Source of the DNA: an uncultured Oscillospiraceae bacterium
GTDB lineage: Bacteria; Bacillota_A; Clostridia; Oscillospirales; Oscillospiraceae
Assembly (NCBI GenBank): GCA_934589325.1
Contig: CAKTNU010000002.1
Span: 1 to 32,280 of the forward strand
Reading direction: 5' to 3'
DNA length: 32,280 nt
Part shown: positions 16,520-25,326 of the stretch, piece by piece
Position numbering within the stretch: the stretch's first letter is position 1
Layout of the letters: each line of letters opens with the position of its first letter
Program-made: the position numbers and the translations under genes
Notes under the pieces: model-generated
The model's database searches: none
The model's input: only the letters and a program-made list of their open reading frames with translations
What the model was told of the DNA's origin: nothing

Positions 16520-16542
16520 TTCTCCGTTTTGATCCAAAAATA

Positions 16543-16589
16543 ACACCCGCTTCCACCATCAGTATATTGCGCGACGGCGAAGCGGGTGT
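16543..16589 (-). promoter_or_regulatory. Terminator-like hairpin in the feoA leader
   Basis: An 11-bp perfect inverted repeat (16543-16553 with 16579-16589, loop of 25) followed on the minus strand by TTATTTTT, 23 bases before the feoA ATG. On the plus strand it is also followed by a run of six T. It may be an attenuator that regulates feoAB, or a second terminator after the gene upstream. No partner antiterminator was identified. Confidence 0.45.
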
Positions 16590-16633
16590 ATTTTTTGCCG
16601 GTCACGGCAGCTGATCGGCGGGAAAGACGGACG

Positions 16634-16671
16634 AAAAATCGGGAGCCGCGCAGCTGCGGCTCCCGATTTTT
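16634..16671. terminator. Terminator after the HAAS-domain gene pair
   Basis: Perfect 16-bp inverted repeat (16634-16649 with 16656-16671, loop of six) with A and T ends. It starts at the stop codon of the 66-residue protein and separates that unit from feoAB. Confidence 0.88.
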
Positions 16672-16871
16672 CAGCTAAGAAGTATCTGTTCGACCTGCGC
16701 GATCACGTCGGGCAGGATCTCTCTATAATAGGTAATGCTGTATTTGTTGTCGAGCACGGTGTAGATATGGCCGAACTCCGCGCCGGTCATCAGACCGACC
16801 GCAATGCTTACTCCGCCGAGAAGTACGGCGATGAGAACTATCGTGATGATGATCTTCCATGCGCTTTTCAT
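16671..16871 (-). CDS. Small single-pass membrane protein
   Basis: 66-residue protein with one hydrophobic helix near 6-28 and a short polar tail. Not recognised with certainty. The start overlaps the stop of the HAAS-domain gene by one base (TGATG), so the two are coupled. In many Firmicutes a HAAS (DUF1700) gene is followed by a DUF4097 protein whose N-terminus is a similar single helix; this could be a shortened form that lacks the beta-rich extracellular part. That link is inference from order and N-terminal likeness only. The stop codon touches a strong terminator. Confidence 0.7.
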   Translation of the reverse strand: MKSAWKIIITIVLIAVLLGGVSIAVGLMTGAEFGHIYTVLDNKYSITYYREILPDVIAQVEQILLS

Positions 16872-18001
16872 CAGACTTCGACCTCCTTATAGCACCATTT
16901 GCCGCCGAGATGTATAAGTCCGCGGACAAGGCCGACCATTGCACCGCCGACAAACCATATTGCCGTCCACAGCGCGAGCAGGCCGAGTGCGAGCAGAATG
17001 AACGCCGCGCCTATGGCAACGATGATATCCGCAAACAGCGGCAGACCGGCAAATGCCGTGGTCACGGCGACGATGCCGCCTGCTACGAGGACCGCAGCCA
17101 ACGCAAGGAACAGCAGGGTAGGCACAACGAGAAGGATTATGCCGAGCACGCCCACGGGGACGGCCAGCAGTATGTATAGGATGAGCAGGAACACACGGGG
17201 CCTGCGCACGGTGTAGATCTCTTCATCGTCGTACTCATAGTCGTATTCGTCATCCAGCCCCTCGTCCACGATCACGGCAAACTCAGGTTCGCCGGAGCCG
17301 GTATCGGCTGGTTCCGCCTCAGCTTCAGCCTCTGCGGTAGGCTTCGCATCGTGGTCGACTATTTCAAAGTCGGCAAGAAACGCGTCGACCGCGTCTCCTT
17401 CCGCGGCGGGCGCAGGCTCATCGGCTGCGGCTTCCGGTGCGGGCTCCGCAGACTGCTCGGCCTCCGGGGAAACCTCTGCGGGAACGGCCTCGGCTCCGGC
17501 CGCTGTGGGCTGTGCATCGCTCTGCGGCTCTGCGGCTGCCGCTGGAGCTTCATATTCAGCTTCGGCAGGTGCCTCAACAGGCGCAGCAGCGGTTTCGGAC
17601 TTGTCCTCTGCAGCATTTTCGGGCGCAGGGGCAAAGAAATCGTCCTCGAACATCGAGAACTGATCCGCCGATACTTCTGCGGTCTTTGGCATCTGGCGGC
17701 TGAGAGCCTCCTCGCGGATGCCCTCTATCACGCCGACAAACTGCGGAGCTTCGCCCTGCTCGGACTCGCCGGCATCCTCGCGGGACTGGGCGTGGACCTG
17801 CAGCTTGCGCTCCTTGGCGTTATACGAGCGGGCGATGACGACCGCCTGACGGGTGGGGGAGACGAGGAGCTGCAAAAGCCCCTGCTCATCGTCAACATCG
17901 TCAAACAGCTGATTGTACATGGCGAGGGCGGTCTGCCGATCCTCCTCATACATGAACGTCAGCAGCTTGCCGAGCTCTGCAAGAAATTTCTGCTTGTTAA
18001 T
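16871..18001 (-). CDS. HAAS (DUF1700-like) domain membrane protein, apparent AUU start
   Basis: About 377 residues when started at ATT 18001-17999. N-terminal 50 residues (NKQKFLAELGKLL, then EEDRQTALAMYNQLFDDVDDE) resemble a HAAS domain, normally found in DUF1700 membrane proteins. A long Ala/Pro/Glu-rich acidic linker follows (about 110-255), then a basic RRPRV and four or so membrane helices to near 360. The first ordinary start is ATG 17953, but it lacks a ribosome site and cuts the HAAS helix. The ATT has GGAGG nine bases upstream and an in-frame TGA shortly before it. HAAS proteins often serve as envelope-stress or PadR-linked sensors; no PadR gene is present here. Function unknown. Confidence 0.7.
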   Translation of the reverse strand: MNKQKFLAELGKLLTFMYEEDRQTALAMYNQLFDDVDDEQGLLQLLVSPTRQAVVIARSYNAKERKLQVHAQSREDAGESEQGEAPQFVGVIEGIREEALSRQMPKTAEVSADQFSMFEDDFFAPAPENAAEDKSETAAAPVEAPAEAEYEAPAAAAEPQSDAQPTAAGAEAVPAEVSPEAEQSAEPAPEAAADEPAPAAEGDAVDAFLADFEIVDHDAKPTAEAEAEAEPADTGSGEPEFAVIVDEGLDDEYDYEYDDEEIYTVRRPRVFLLILYILLAVPVGVLGIILLVVPTLLFLALAAVLVAGGIVAVTTAFAGLPLFADIIVAIGAAFILLALGLLALWTAIWFVGGAMVGLVRGLIHLGGKWCYKEVEV

Positions 18002-18042
18002 AAAAATTCACCTCCGGGGTGTAATAGCCAATAATCACAGCT

Positions 18043-18071
18043 ATTATATGCAAAGTGGAGCCGCAGGTCAA
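18043..18071 (-). promoter_or_regulatory. Promoter of the HAAS-domain gene pair
   Basis: Minus-strand TTGACC (18066-18071), 17-base spacer, perfect TATAAT (18043-18048). The predicted transcript starts about 35 bases before the GGAGG. Confidence 0.78.
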
Positions 18072-18123
18072 GAAAAAACGTAGAAATTTTATCGAAATGG
18101 CGGAAAAGCGATGATACGGCCTA

Positions 18124-18152
18124 TTGACAAGGCACGGCAGTGATAATAAAAT
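18124..18152 (+). promoter_or_regulatory. Promoter of proS
   Basis: Perfect TTGACA (18124-18129), 17-base spacer, TAAAAT (18147-18152). The leader is only about 45 nt, so there is no room for a T-box. Confidence 0.78.
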
Positions 18153-18203
18153 GGTAAACCTGTAGTACGGCGGGGCAAGGGCCCTGACGAAAGGAGAAAA
18201 ACA

Positions 18204-19640
18204 ATGGCAAAAGATAAGAAGGTCGAACAGATAACCGATATGGAGCAGGACTTTGCCCAGTGGTTCACCGATGTCTGCACAAAGGCGGAGCTGGTGGATT
18301 ACTCCGGAGTGAAGGGCTGCTATATCATGCGTCCGTATGGCTACGCCATATGGGAGAATATCCAGCAGATACTTGACGGCATGTTCAAGCGCGACGGACA
18401 CACCAATGTCGCCATGCCGATGCTTATACCCGAGAGCCTGCTCCAGAAGGAGAAGGATCATGTCGAAGGCTTTGCACCGGAGTGCGCATGGGTCACGGTC
18501 GGCGGCAGCGAGGAGCTGCCGGAGCGCCTGTGCATCCGTCCGACCTCCGAGACTCTGTTCTGCGACCATTGGAGCCACGTCGTCCACTCGTGGCGTGATC
18601 TGCCGATGCTGTACAACCAGTGGTGCAGCGTCCTCCGCTGGGAAAAGACCACACGCCCCTTCCTGCGCGGCAGAGAATTTCTGTGGCAGGAGGGGCACAC
18701 CCTGCACGCGACCGAGGAGGAAGCGCGCAAGGAGACTTTGCAGCAGCTTGAGGTCTACGCCGACCTCTGTGAGAACTATCTCGCGATGCCGGTCATACGC
18801 GGCAACAAGACCGATAAGGAGAAGTTCGCGGGTGCCGTCAATACCTATACCATAGAGTGCATGATGCACGACAAGAAGGCACTCCAGTCCGGCACGAGCC
18901 ATTACTTCGGCCAGGGCTTTGCCGAGCAGTTCAACATCACCTTTACCGACAAGGATAATCAGCAGAAGCACCCGTATCAGACCTCGTGGGGACTCTCTAC
19001 GCGTATCATAGGCGGCCTTATCATGACCCACGGCGATAATAACGGCCTCGTTCTGCCTCCGCGCATCGCACCGGTCCAGGTCGTGGTCGTGCCAGTCGCG
19101 CAGCATAAGCCCGGCGTCATCGAGAAAGCACAGGAGCTTTATGACAGTCTCAAGGCTGCCGGTGTCCGCGTGAAGATAGACACCAGCGACAACTCTCTCG
19201 GCTGGAAGTGCGCGCAGTATGAGATGAAGGGTGTGCCTCTGCGTATCGAGCTCGGACCCAGAGACATTGAGAACGGCGTATGCATGACGGTTCGCCGCGA
19301 CAACGGAGAAAAGACCTCCGTCTCCCTCGGCGAGATCGCCGACCGCATCCATGAGCTGCTGGACGAGGTGCAGAACGGCCTCTACGCAAAGGCCAAGCGC
19401 AACCTTGATGAGCATACCTATGCGGCATATTCCCTCGAGGAGGCCAAGGAGCTTCAGGAGCGCAACGGCGGATTTATCAAGACCATGTGGTGCGGTGATC
19501 TGCAGTGCGAGCTGGATATGAAGGAGAAAGCCGGAATGTCCTCCCGCTGCATCCCCTTTGAGCAGGAAAAGCTCGGCGAGGTCTGCGCCTGCTGCGGCAA
19601 GCCCGCCAAGCACATGATATACTGGGGCGTAGCGTACTGA
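18204..19640 (+). CDS. proS: Prolyl-tRNA synthetase, archaeal/eukaryotic type
   Basis: 478-residue class II synthetase that charges tRNA-Pro. It is the short ProS type 3 without the inserted editing domain found in E. coli-type enzymes. Visible parts: motif 1 region [13 protein letters not shown] (42-54), PTSET at 113-117, motif 2 area [16 protein letters not shown] (151-166), motif 3 near [19 protein letters not shown], anticodon-binding domain from about 290 ([10 protein letters not shown]), and the C-terminal zinc domain with cysteines in MWCGDLQCE and VCACCGK, ending in Tyr as usual. GAAAGGAG lies seven bases upstream. This subtype is found in many Clostridia. Confidence 0.96.
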   Translation: MAKDKKVEQITDMEQDFAQWFTDVCTKAELVDYSGVKGCYIMRPYGYAIWENIQQILDGMFKRDGHTNVAMPMLIPESLLQKEKDHVEGFAPECAWVTVGGSEELPERLCIRPTSETLFCDHWSHVVHSWRDLPMLYNQWCSVLRWEKTTRPFLRGREFLWQEGHTLHATEEEARKETLQQLEVYADLCENYLAMPVIRGNKTDKEKFAGAVNTYTIECMMHDKKALQSGTSHYFGQGFAEQFNITFTDKDNQQKHPYQTSWGLSTRIIGGLIMTHGDNNGLVLPPRIAPVQVVVVPVAQHKPGVIEKAQELYDSLKAAGVRVKIDTSDNSLGWKCAQYEMKGVPLRIELGPRDIENGVCMTVRRDNGEKTSVSLGEIADRIHELLDEVQNGLYAKAKRNLDEHTYAAYSLEEAKELQERNGGFIKTMWCGDLQCELDMKEKAGMSSRCIPFEQEKLGEVCACCGKPAKHMIYWGVAY

Positions 19641-19652
19641 TCTATTAAATTA

Positions 19653-19695
19653 CAGACCCGCAGGGCCATCCCTGACGGGTCTGATCTTATATTTT
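19653..19695 (+). terminator. Terminator of proS
   Basis: Stem CAGACCCG..AGG (19653-19664) with CCT..CGGGTCTG (19671-19683), then a T-rich tail. A small internal mismatch is present. Confidence 0.65.
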
Positions 19696-19707
19696 TAGGG
19701 GGAGACC

Positions 19708-19877
19708 ATGACCGAAAATAAATATCTTGACTGGGCGTACGATCTTGAACGCTGCGAACGTATATGTGCTATTGCCGCTGCTTGACTGAGCGGCGCATAA
19801 ATCAGCGCATGCGGGAAATACTGCCTTTTGAAGAAATTCTTTCAGGAGGCAGACATGGCAAAGAAAAACAAGAATAA
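19708..19877 (+). pseudogene. Possible frameshifted small gene
   Basis: ATG 19708 follows AGGGGGAG and opens a 25-residue frame (starts MTENKYLDWAYDLERCERI) that stops at 19785. In the frame one base back, charged sequence resumes at once (LTERRINQRMREILPFEEIL) and ends at 19877. Joined, they would make a helical protein of about 55 residues. This may be a decayed gene, a sequencing error, or chance; no homologue is recognised. Confidence 0.25.
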
Positions 19878-19998
19878 AAACAAGCAGCCGCCCGTTCCCA
19901 CAGGGAATGACCACCGTGCGGAGACGCCCGAGACGAAAAACATCCTGCACACTCCGCTGCCCGGTGCGCCCGACGGCGTATCAGGCAACTGGCGATAA
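19855..19998 (+). CDS. Hypothetical 47-residue basic/proline-rich peptide
   Basis: Small ORF with an excellent ribosome site (TCAGGAGG five bases before ATG 19855). The N-terminus is Lys/Asn-rich (AKKNKNKNKQPPVP) and the C-terminus Pro/Gly-rich (LHTPLPGAPDGVSGNW), with no membrane segment or cysteine. It is followed by a terminator at 20036. Not recognised; looks disordered. The ribosome site is the main evidence that it is real. Confidence 0.5.
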   Translation: MAKKNKNKNKQPPVPTGNDHRAETPETKNILHTPLPGAPDGVSGNWR

Positions 19999-20035
19999 AC
20001 CTGCGCGATAATGTGAATTTCTATGACGAACGGCA

Positions 20036-20065
20036 AAAAGCTCTCCGGAAACCCGGAGAGCTTTT
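20036..20065. terminator. Bidirectional terminator between the small ORF and the DUF1846 gene
   Basis: Perfect 13-bp inverted repeat (20036-20048 with 20053-20065, loop AAAC) with A and T ends, shared by converging transcripts. Confidence 0.85.
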
Positions 20066-20069
20066 GATA

Positions 20070-21554
20070 TTATTTGTGAAACAGCTTCTTGGCCTGATAT
20101 TTCGGCTCGAATGTGATGTTTACGCCGAGCTTCTTGAACAGATCCTCGTCCACATGGGAGAGAATTACGGAGGAATGAGCCTCGCAGCCGCGTAGCTTGT
20201 CGAGCTGGTCGATGGCGTAGCCCGCCATGGGGTTCGTGACCGCGCATATTGACAGGGCGATGAGCAGCTCGTCGGTATGGAGGCGGGGATTGTGGTTGCC
20301 GAGATGCTCCACCTTCAGGTGCTGTATGGGCTGGATCACTCCCGGGGCGATGAGAGGCAGCTTCTTATCTATCCCTGCCAGCGCTTTGAGCGCGTTGAGA
20401 AGGCAGGCGGAGGAAGCGCCGAGCAGGGAGCTGGTCTTGCCGGTGACGATGCTGCCGTCAGGCAGCTCGAGTGCGACGGCGGGGGCGCCGGTCTCCTCGG
20501 CACGGCTGAGCGCGGCACCGACGACAGGGCGGTCGGCGGCAGTCAGACCGAGGGAGTTCATGATGAGCTCTATCCGCCGCAGCTCCTGCGGCTCGGACAG
20601 GCCGCGCCGGACGGAGCAGGCGGCAGCGTAGTAGCGGCGGATTATCTCCTGCTTTGAGGCCTCGCAGCAGGCATCATCGTCAAAAATGCAGAAGCCGTTC
20701 ATGTTGACGCCCATATCCGTCGGGCTCTTGTAGGGACTCTCACCGTATATCTTCTTGAACATCGCCTCGAGTACCGGGAATATCTCGACATCTCGGTTGT
20801 AGTTTACGGTCGTGACGCCGTAGGCCTCGAGATGGAAGGGGTCTATCATGTTCACGTCATCAAGGTCGGCGGTCGCGGCCTCATATGCGAGATTAACGGG
20901 GTGCTTGAGCGGCAGGTTCCAGACCGGGAAGGTCTCAAATTTGGCATAGCCCGCGCTTACGCCGCGCTTGTGCTCATGGTAGAGCTGGCTGAGGCAGGTG
21001 GCCATTTTGCCGCTGCCGGGGCCGGGCGCCGTGACCACTACGAGACTACGCGTGGTCTCTATATAGTCGTTGCGGCCGAAGCCGTCGTCCGACACGATAA
21101 GGGGGATGTTTGACGGATAGTCCGGGATGATATAGTGCCTGTAGACCTTTATTCCCAGCGCCTCCAGCCGGTGCTGGAACTTGTCGGCAATGGCCTGCCC
21201 GCGGTAATGCGTCAGTACAACGCTGCCGATGTAGAGCCCGATGCCGCGGAAGGCATCGATAAGGCGGAGCGTGTCGTCATCATAGGTTATGCCGAGGTCG
21301 CCGCGGCGCTTGCTGCGCTCGATATCGTCTGCGGAGATAGCGATGACAATCTCCGCCTCATCCTTCATTTCAAGCAGCATCTTCACCTTGCTGTCAGGCG
21401 CAAAGCCCGGCAGTACCCGGGATGCGTGGTAGTCGTCAAAGAGCTTGCCGCCAAATTCGAGATACAGCTTGCCGCCAAATTTGCTTATCCGGTCGCGTAT
21501 GTTCTGGGACTGGAGCTTTAGGTATTTGTCGTTGTCGAAGCCTATCCTGTGCAT
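20070..21554 (-). CDS. DUF1846 family protein
   Basis: 494-residue protein of the DUF1846 family, widespread in Firmicutes, of unknown function. The N-terminal [20 protein letters not shown], the P-loop-like [16 protein letters not shown] near 176-191 and the later [20 protein letters not shown] are typical, and the length matches the family. It is soluble. The GPGSGK loop suggests nucleotide binding, but no activity is established from sequence. It is transcribed alone from a promoter divergent from that of secA, and has a weak GGGGGA ribosome site about ten bases before ATG 21554. Confidence 0.92.
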   Translation of the reverse strand: MHRIGFDNDKYLKLQSQNIRDRISKFGGKLYLEFGGKLFDDYHASRVLPGFAPDSKVKMLLEMKDEAEIVIAISADDIERSKRRGDLGITYDDDTLRLIDAFRGIGLYIGSVVLTHYRGQAIADKFQHRLEALGIKVYRHYIIPDYPSNIPLIVSDDGFGRNDYIETTRSLVVVTAPGPGSGKMATCLSQLYHEHKRGVSAGYAKFETFPVWNLPLKHPVNLAYEAATADLDDVNMIDPFHLEAYGVTTVNYNRDVEIFPVLEAMFKKIYGESPYKSPTDMGVNMNGFCIFDDDACCEASKQEIIRRYYAAACSVRRGLSEPQELRRIELIMNSLGLTAADRPVVGAALSRAEETGAPAVALELPDGSIVTGKTSSLLGASSACLLNALKALAGIDKKLPLIAPGVIQPIQHLKVEHLGNHNPRLHTDELLIALSICAVTNPMAGYAIDQLDKLRGCEAHSSVILSHVDEDLFKKLGVNITFEPKYQAKKLFHK

Positions 21555-21596
21555 TTTTATCTATCCCCCGATAGTCATTATTTTTCACAGAAAATC

Positions 21597-21624
21597 ATTA
21601 TAGCATACTTTTTGTGAATCACAA
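21597..21624 (-). promoter_or_regulatory. Promoter of the DUF1846 gene
   Basis: Minus-strand TTGTGA (21619-21624), 16-base spacer, perfect TATAAT (21597-21602), about 45 bp upstream of the start. Confidence 0.65.
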
Positions 21625-21666
21625 GCCACGAAAAGCCAAATAAGACTTTTTTTATTCATATTCATG

Positions 21667-21675
21667 TGATATAAT
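21667..21675 (+). promoter_or_regulatory. Extended -10 promoter of secA
   Basis: TGA followed by perfect TATAAT (21670-21675) forms an extended -10; the -35 region is only a T run. Predicted start near 21682 leaves a leader of about 60 nt. Confidence 0.6.
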
Positions 21676-21742
21676 CCACTATGTATTGGTATCATCTGCA
21701 CATGTGTGCAGTAATCTATATAAACTACGAAAGGCATACGCA

Positions 21743-24514
21743 ATGGGACTTTTCAATAAAATATTCGGCAGCTACAATGACCGTGAGCTGAAAAAAATAT
21801 ATCCTATCGCCGATGCGATAGAGAAGCTGGAGCCGGAATATGCCGCGCTGAGCGACGAAGAGCTCCGCGCCAAGACCGACGAGTTCAAGACCCGCTATTC
21901 GGACGGCGAGACGCTGGACGAGCTGCTGCCGGAGGCCTTTGCCGCTGTGCGTGAGGCCGCATGGCGCGTCCTAGGGATGAAGCCGTTCCGCGTGCAGCTC
22001 ATCGGCGGCATCGTGCTGCATCAGGGGCGCATCGCCGAGATGAAGACCGGCGAGGGCAAGACCCTTGTCGCAGTCCTCCCGGCGTACCTGAACGCACTGA
22101 CCGGCGAGGGCGTCCATATCGTCACCGTGAACGACTATCTTGCCCGCCGCGACAGCGAATGGATGGGCAAGGTACACCGCTTCATGGGGCTGTCCGTCGG
22201 CCTCATAGTCCACGGACTTACCCCGTCCGAGCGCCGCGAGGCTTATGCATGCGACATTACATACGGCACCAACAACGAGATGGGCTTCGACTATCTGCGC
22301 GACAATATGGCGCTGTACAAAGAGAACATGGTCCAGCGCGGCCACGCATTCGCGATAGTCGACGAGGTCGACTCCATACTTATCGACGAGGCGAGAACTC
22401 CGCTCATAATCTCAGGGCAGGGTGACGAGAGCACCGACCTTTACCGTCAGGCGGACGATTTTGTCAGGCGGCTCAAAAAGGTCGTCTATGCGTCGGTCGA
22501 CGAGAAAGAGGAGGAGAGCGATGACCTCGACGCCGACTATGTCGTCGACGAGAAGGCGCGCACCGCAACGCTGACAGCCCGCGGTATCGCGAAGGCTGAG
22601 CAGGCCTTCGGGCTTGATAATCTGGCCGACATCGAGAACGCAACACTTGCGCACCATATAAATCAGGCGCTCAAGGCGCACGGCATCATGAAGCGCGACA
22701 TTGACTATATCGTCAAGGACGGCGAGATAATCATCGTCGACGAGTTCACCGGCCGCCTTATGCTTGGCCGCCGTTATTCCGAGGGGCTGCATCAGGCGAT
22801 CGAGGCCAAGGAGCATGTTGATGTTCAGAAAGAGAACAAAACTCTTGCGACCATCACCTTCCAGAACTATTTCCGCCTTTACGGAAAGCTCTCCGGCATG
22901 ACTGGTACCGCCGCGACCGAGGCGGAGGAGTTTGAGGCGATATACAAGCTCGATATTATCGAGATACCGACGAATAAGCCCGTTATCAGGATAGACGATC
23001 CGGACGTCGTGTATAAAAACGATGCCGGCAAGAACCGTGCCATTATTGAACAGATAGTCGCCTGCCACGAGAAGGGGCAGCCTGTGCTGGTCGGCACGGT
23101 GTCCATAGAGAAGAGCGAATATATCTCGTCGCTGCTGAAGAAGCGCGGCGTGCCGCACACGGTGCTCAACGCGAAGTATCATGAGAAGGAGGCCGAGATA
23201 GTCGCACAGGCCGGCAAGCTCGGCGCGGTCACGATAGCGACCAATATGGCCGGCCGCGGCACCGATATAGTCCTCGGCGGCAACGCCGAGTTTATGGCCA
23301 AGACCGATCTGCGCAAGGCCGGGTTTGAGGAGAATATCATCGCCGAGGCTACAGGCTTTGCCGAGACCGACGATGAAGATATAATCAAGGCGCGGAAAAT
23401 GTTTGCCGAACGTATGGAGGAACATAAGAAGGTCACGAACGCCGAGGCAGAAAAGGTGCGTGCGGCAGGCGGACTCTTTATCCTCGGCACCGAACGCCAC
23501 GAATCGAGGCGTATAGACAATCAGCTCCGCGGACGTTCCGGACGTCAGGGCGACCCCGGTGAAAGCCGCTTCTTCCTCGCCATGACGGACGATATCATGC
23601 GTCTGTTCGGCTCCGAGCGCATCATGAACATGATGGAGACGCTCAAGGTCGACGAGGACACGCCGCTTGACGCAAAGATGCTGTCCGGAGCGATCGAGCA
23701 GGCACAGAAAACGGTCGAGAGCCGCAACTTCCAGGTCCGTAAGAGCGTGCTCGAGTACGACGACGTTATGAATCAGCAGCGCAATATCATCTACGGCGAG
23801 CGAAAGAAAGTCCTCGACGGCGAGGATCTGCGCGGGCAGATAGTGAACATGATAAGCGAGTTCGTGTCCTCCACCGTGGCCGACGGACTGCACGGCGAGC
23901 CTGCGGAAAGCCAGCAGAGGCTTGACGAGGTGCTTCAGCCCTTCGAGAAGCTGTTCCTGCCGCACGGCGCGATAAAAATCGAGGAGTTCAACGGCAAGGC
24001 CAAGCAGGATGCGCTGACAGAGCGCGTAGAGGATGCCGCGATGCAGGTCTATGCCGAGCGCGAAAAAGCCTTCGGTGACGGGCCGAACGGCGCACCGCTC
24101 ATGCGTGAGCTGGAGCGCGTCGTGATGCTGCGCGTCGTTGACGAGTACTGGATGGAGCATATCGATGCGATGAGCGATCTCAAGCAGGGCATCGGTCTGC
24201 GCGGCTACGGCGCCGTGAAGCCCATCGACGCATATAAACAGGAGGGCTTCGACATGTTCGAGGCCATGGTACACGGCATCCGCGAGGAGACCGTGCGCCG
24301 TATATTCACCGTCCGTGTCCGCAAGGAGCAGACGATAGAGCGCAGGGCTGTGGCAAAGAATGCCGCGGCTAACGTAGGCGGCGTACCGGTGAAAAAGCAG
24401 CCGGTCAAAAAAGCGCCGAAGCCCGGGCGCAACGATCCCTGCCCCTGCGGAAAGATGAAGGCCGACGGCAGCAGAAGGCTGAAATACAAAGAGTGCTGCG
24501 GGAGAAACGAGTAA
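21743..24514 (+). CDS. secA: Preprotein translocase ATPase SecA
   Basis: 923-residue motor that drives secretory proteins through SecYEG. The N-terminus is typical ([19 protein letters not shown]). Walker A is MKTGEGKT at 100-107, the DEAD-like box lies in [18 protein letters not shown], and motif VI in [16 protein letters not shown]. The preprotein cross-linking and helical scaffold regions follow. The C-terminus has the zinc motif, but with a longer gap than usual: NDPCPCG is followed by [17 protein letters not shown], about seven residues more than the common form. ATG 21743 is taken because GAAAGG precedes it and it matches the family; the 19 upstream codons are probably untranslated. Confidence 0.97.
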   Translation: MGLFNKIFGSYNDRELKKIYPIADAIEKLEPEYAALSDEELRAKTDEFKTRYSDGETLDELLPEAFAAVREAAWRVLGMKPFRVQLIGGIVLHQGRIAEMKTGEGKTLVAVLPAYLNALTGEGVHIVTVNDYLARRDSEWMGKVHRFMGLSVGLIVHGLTPSERREAYACDITYGTNNEMGFDYLRDNMALYKENMVQRGHAFAIVDEVDSILIDEARTPLIISGQGDESTDLYRQADDFVRRLKKVVYASVDEKEEESDDLDADYVVDEKARTATLTARGIAKAEQAFGLDNLADIENATLAHHINQALKAHGIMKRDIDYIVKDGEIIIVDEFTGRLMLGRRYSEGLHQAIEAKEHVDVQKENKTLATITFQNYFRLYGKLSGMTGTAATEAEEFEAIYKLDIIEIPTNKPVIRIDDPDVVYKNDAGKNRAIIEQIVACHEKGQPVLVGTVSIEKSEYISSLLKKRGVPHTVLNAKYHEKEAEIVAQAGKLGAVTIATNMAGRGTDIVLGGNAEFMAKTDLRKAGFEENIIAEATGFAETDDEDIIKARKMFAERMEEHKKVTNAEAEKVRAAGGLFILGTERHESRRIDNQLRGRSGRQGDPGESRFFLAMTDDIMRLFGSERIMNMMETLKVDEDTPLDAKMLSGAIEQAQKTVESRNFQVRKSVLEYDDVMNQQRNIIYGERKKVLDGEDLRGQIVNMISEFVSSTVADGLHGEPAESQQRLDEVLQPFEKLFLPHGAIKIEEFNGKAKQDALTERVEDAAMQVYAEREKAFGDGPNGAPLMRELERVVMLRVVDEYWMEHIDAMSDLKQGIGLRGYGAVKPIDAYKQEGFDMFEAMVHGIREETVRRIFTVRVRKEQTIERRAVAKNAAANVGGVPVKKQPVKKAPKPGRNDPCPCGKMKADGSRRLKYKECCGRNE

Positions 24515-24516
24515 CG

Positions 24517-25317
24517 ATGTTTTCGGAACACAATAAAAACGGGCTCGTCTACATGACGTCCGACCTTATCCCTGCGCGGCACCTGTTTACGACCCGCTTC
24601 GGCGGAGTCAGCACCGGCGATTTTGCAAGCCTGAACCTCGGATCCGGCCGCGGTGACGAGCAGCCGCGTGTGGAGGAGAATTTCCGCCGCGTGGCCGCGA
24701 TACTCGGTGCGGGCGGCAATGACTGTGCCGTCACGAAGCAGGTGCACGGAAACGCTGTGCGCACGATGTCGTATGCCGACAGGCATATCCTCGGCACAAA
24801 AACGCCCTATGAGGCCGACGGGCTCGTGACTGCGGTGCGCGGTCTGCCGCTGATGTGCTTCGTGGCCGACTGCGTCCCAGCACTGCTGTGCGATGCGGAG
24901 CATGGAGTGATCGCCGCGGTGCATTGCGGCTGGCGCAGCTCGGTCGCGGACATTCTGGGCGTGACGGTCGAAAAAATGTGCGCCCTCGGCGCGGAGCCGG
25001 GCAGCATACGCGCCGCTATGGGCGCGTCGATAGGCCGCTGCTGCTTTGAAACGGATGACGATGTTCCCAACGCCGTAAAAGAATATCTCGGCTGTGACGC
25101 GGAGGAGTTTTTTGACCGCCGCGCCGACGGCAAAACAATGGTCGATCTGCGGGGAGCAAACAGGCTCCGGCTCATACAGCTGGGCTTGAGTGCGGAGCAT
25201 ATCGACGTGTCGCAGGAGTGTACAATGTGCAGCCATGAGAAATACTGGTCGCACCGCTACACGCAGAGGATGGGGCAGGGCAGAGGCAGCCTTGCCGCGG
25301 GCATAGTTCTCGACTGA
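24517..25317 (+). CDS. pgeF: Purine nucleoside phosphorylase/YfiH family (PgeF-like)
   Basis: 266-residue protein of the Cu-oxidase-4 (YfiH/DUF152) family, once called multicopper polyphenol oxidase, now known in studied members to act on purine nucleosides and to correct peptidoglycan precursors. The metal triad is visible: His77 (TKQVHGN), Cys119 (VADCVPALL) and His136 (VHCGWR). Start lies two bases after the secA stop, so it is translated from the secA message; ribosome site within the secA end (GGGAG). Which activity applies here is not decided by sequence. Confidence 0.9.
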   Translation: MFSEHNKNGLVYMTSDLIPARHLFTTRFGGVSTGDFASLNLGSGRGDEQPRVEENFRRVAAILGAGGNDCAVTKQVHGNAVRTMSYADRHILGTKTPYEADGLVTAVRGLPLMCFVADCVPALLCDAEHGVIAAVHCGWRSSVADILGVTVEKMCALGAEPGSIRAAMGASIGRCCFETDDDVPNAVKEYLGCDAEEFFDRRADGKTMVDLRGANRLRLIQLGLSAEHIDVSQECTMCSHEKYWSHRYTQRMGQGRGSLAAGIVLD

Positions 25318-25326
25318 GGTGGAGCC

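Noticed and set aside
18153..18203. T-box riboswitch before proS, and likewise before argS
   Set aside because: Leaders are too short or absent, and no T-box core sequence is present.
17997..19613. A 538-residue open frame antisense to proS
   Set aside because: It is a shadow of the GC-biased codons of proS, with no ribosome site and a protein lacking family likeness.
22412..24274. A 620-residue open frame antisense to secA
   Set aside because: Shadow ORF caused by codon bias of secA; the sense frame has every SecA motif.
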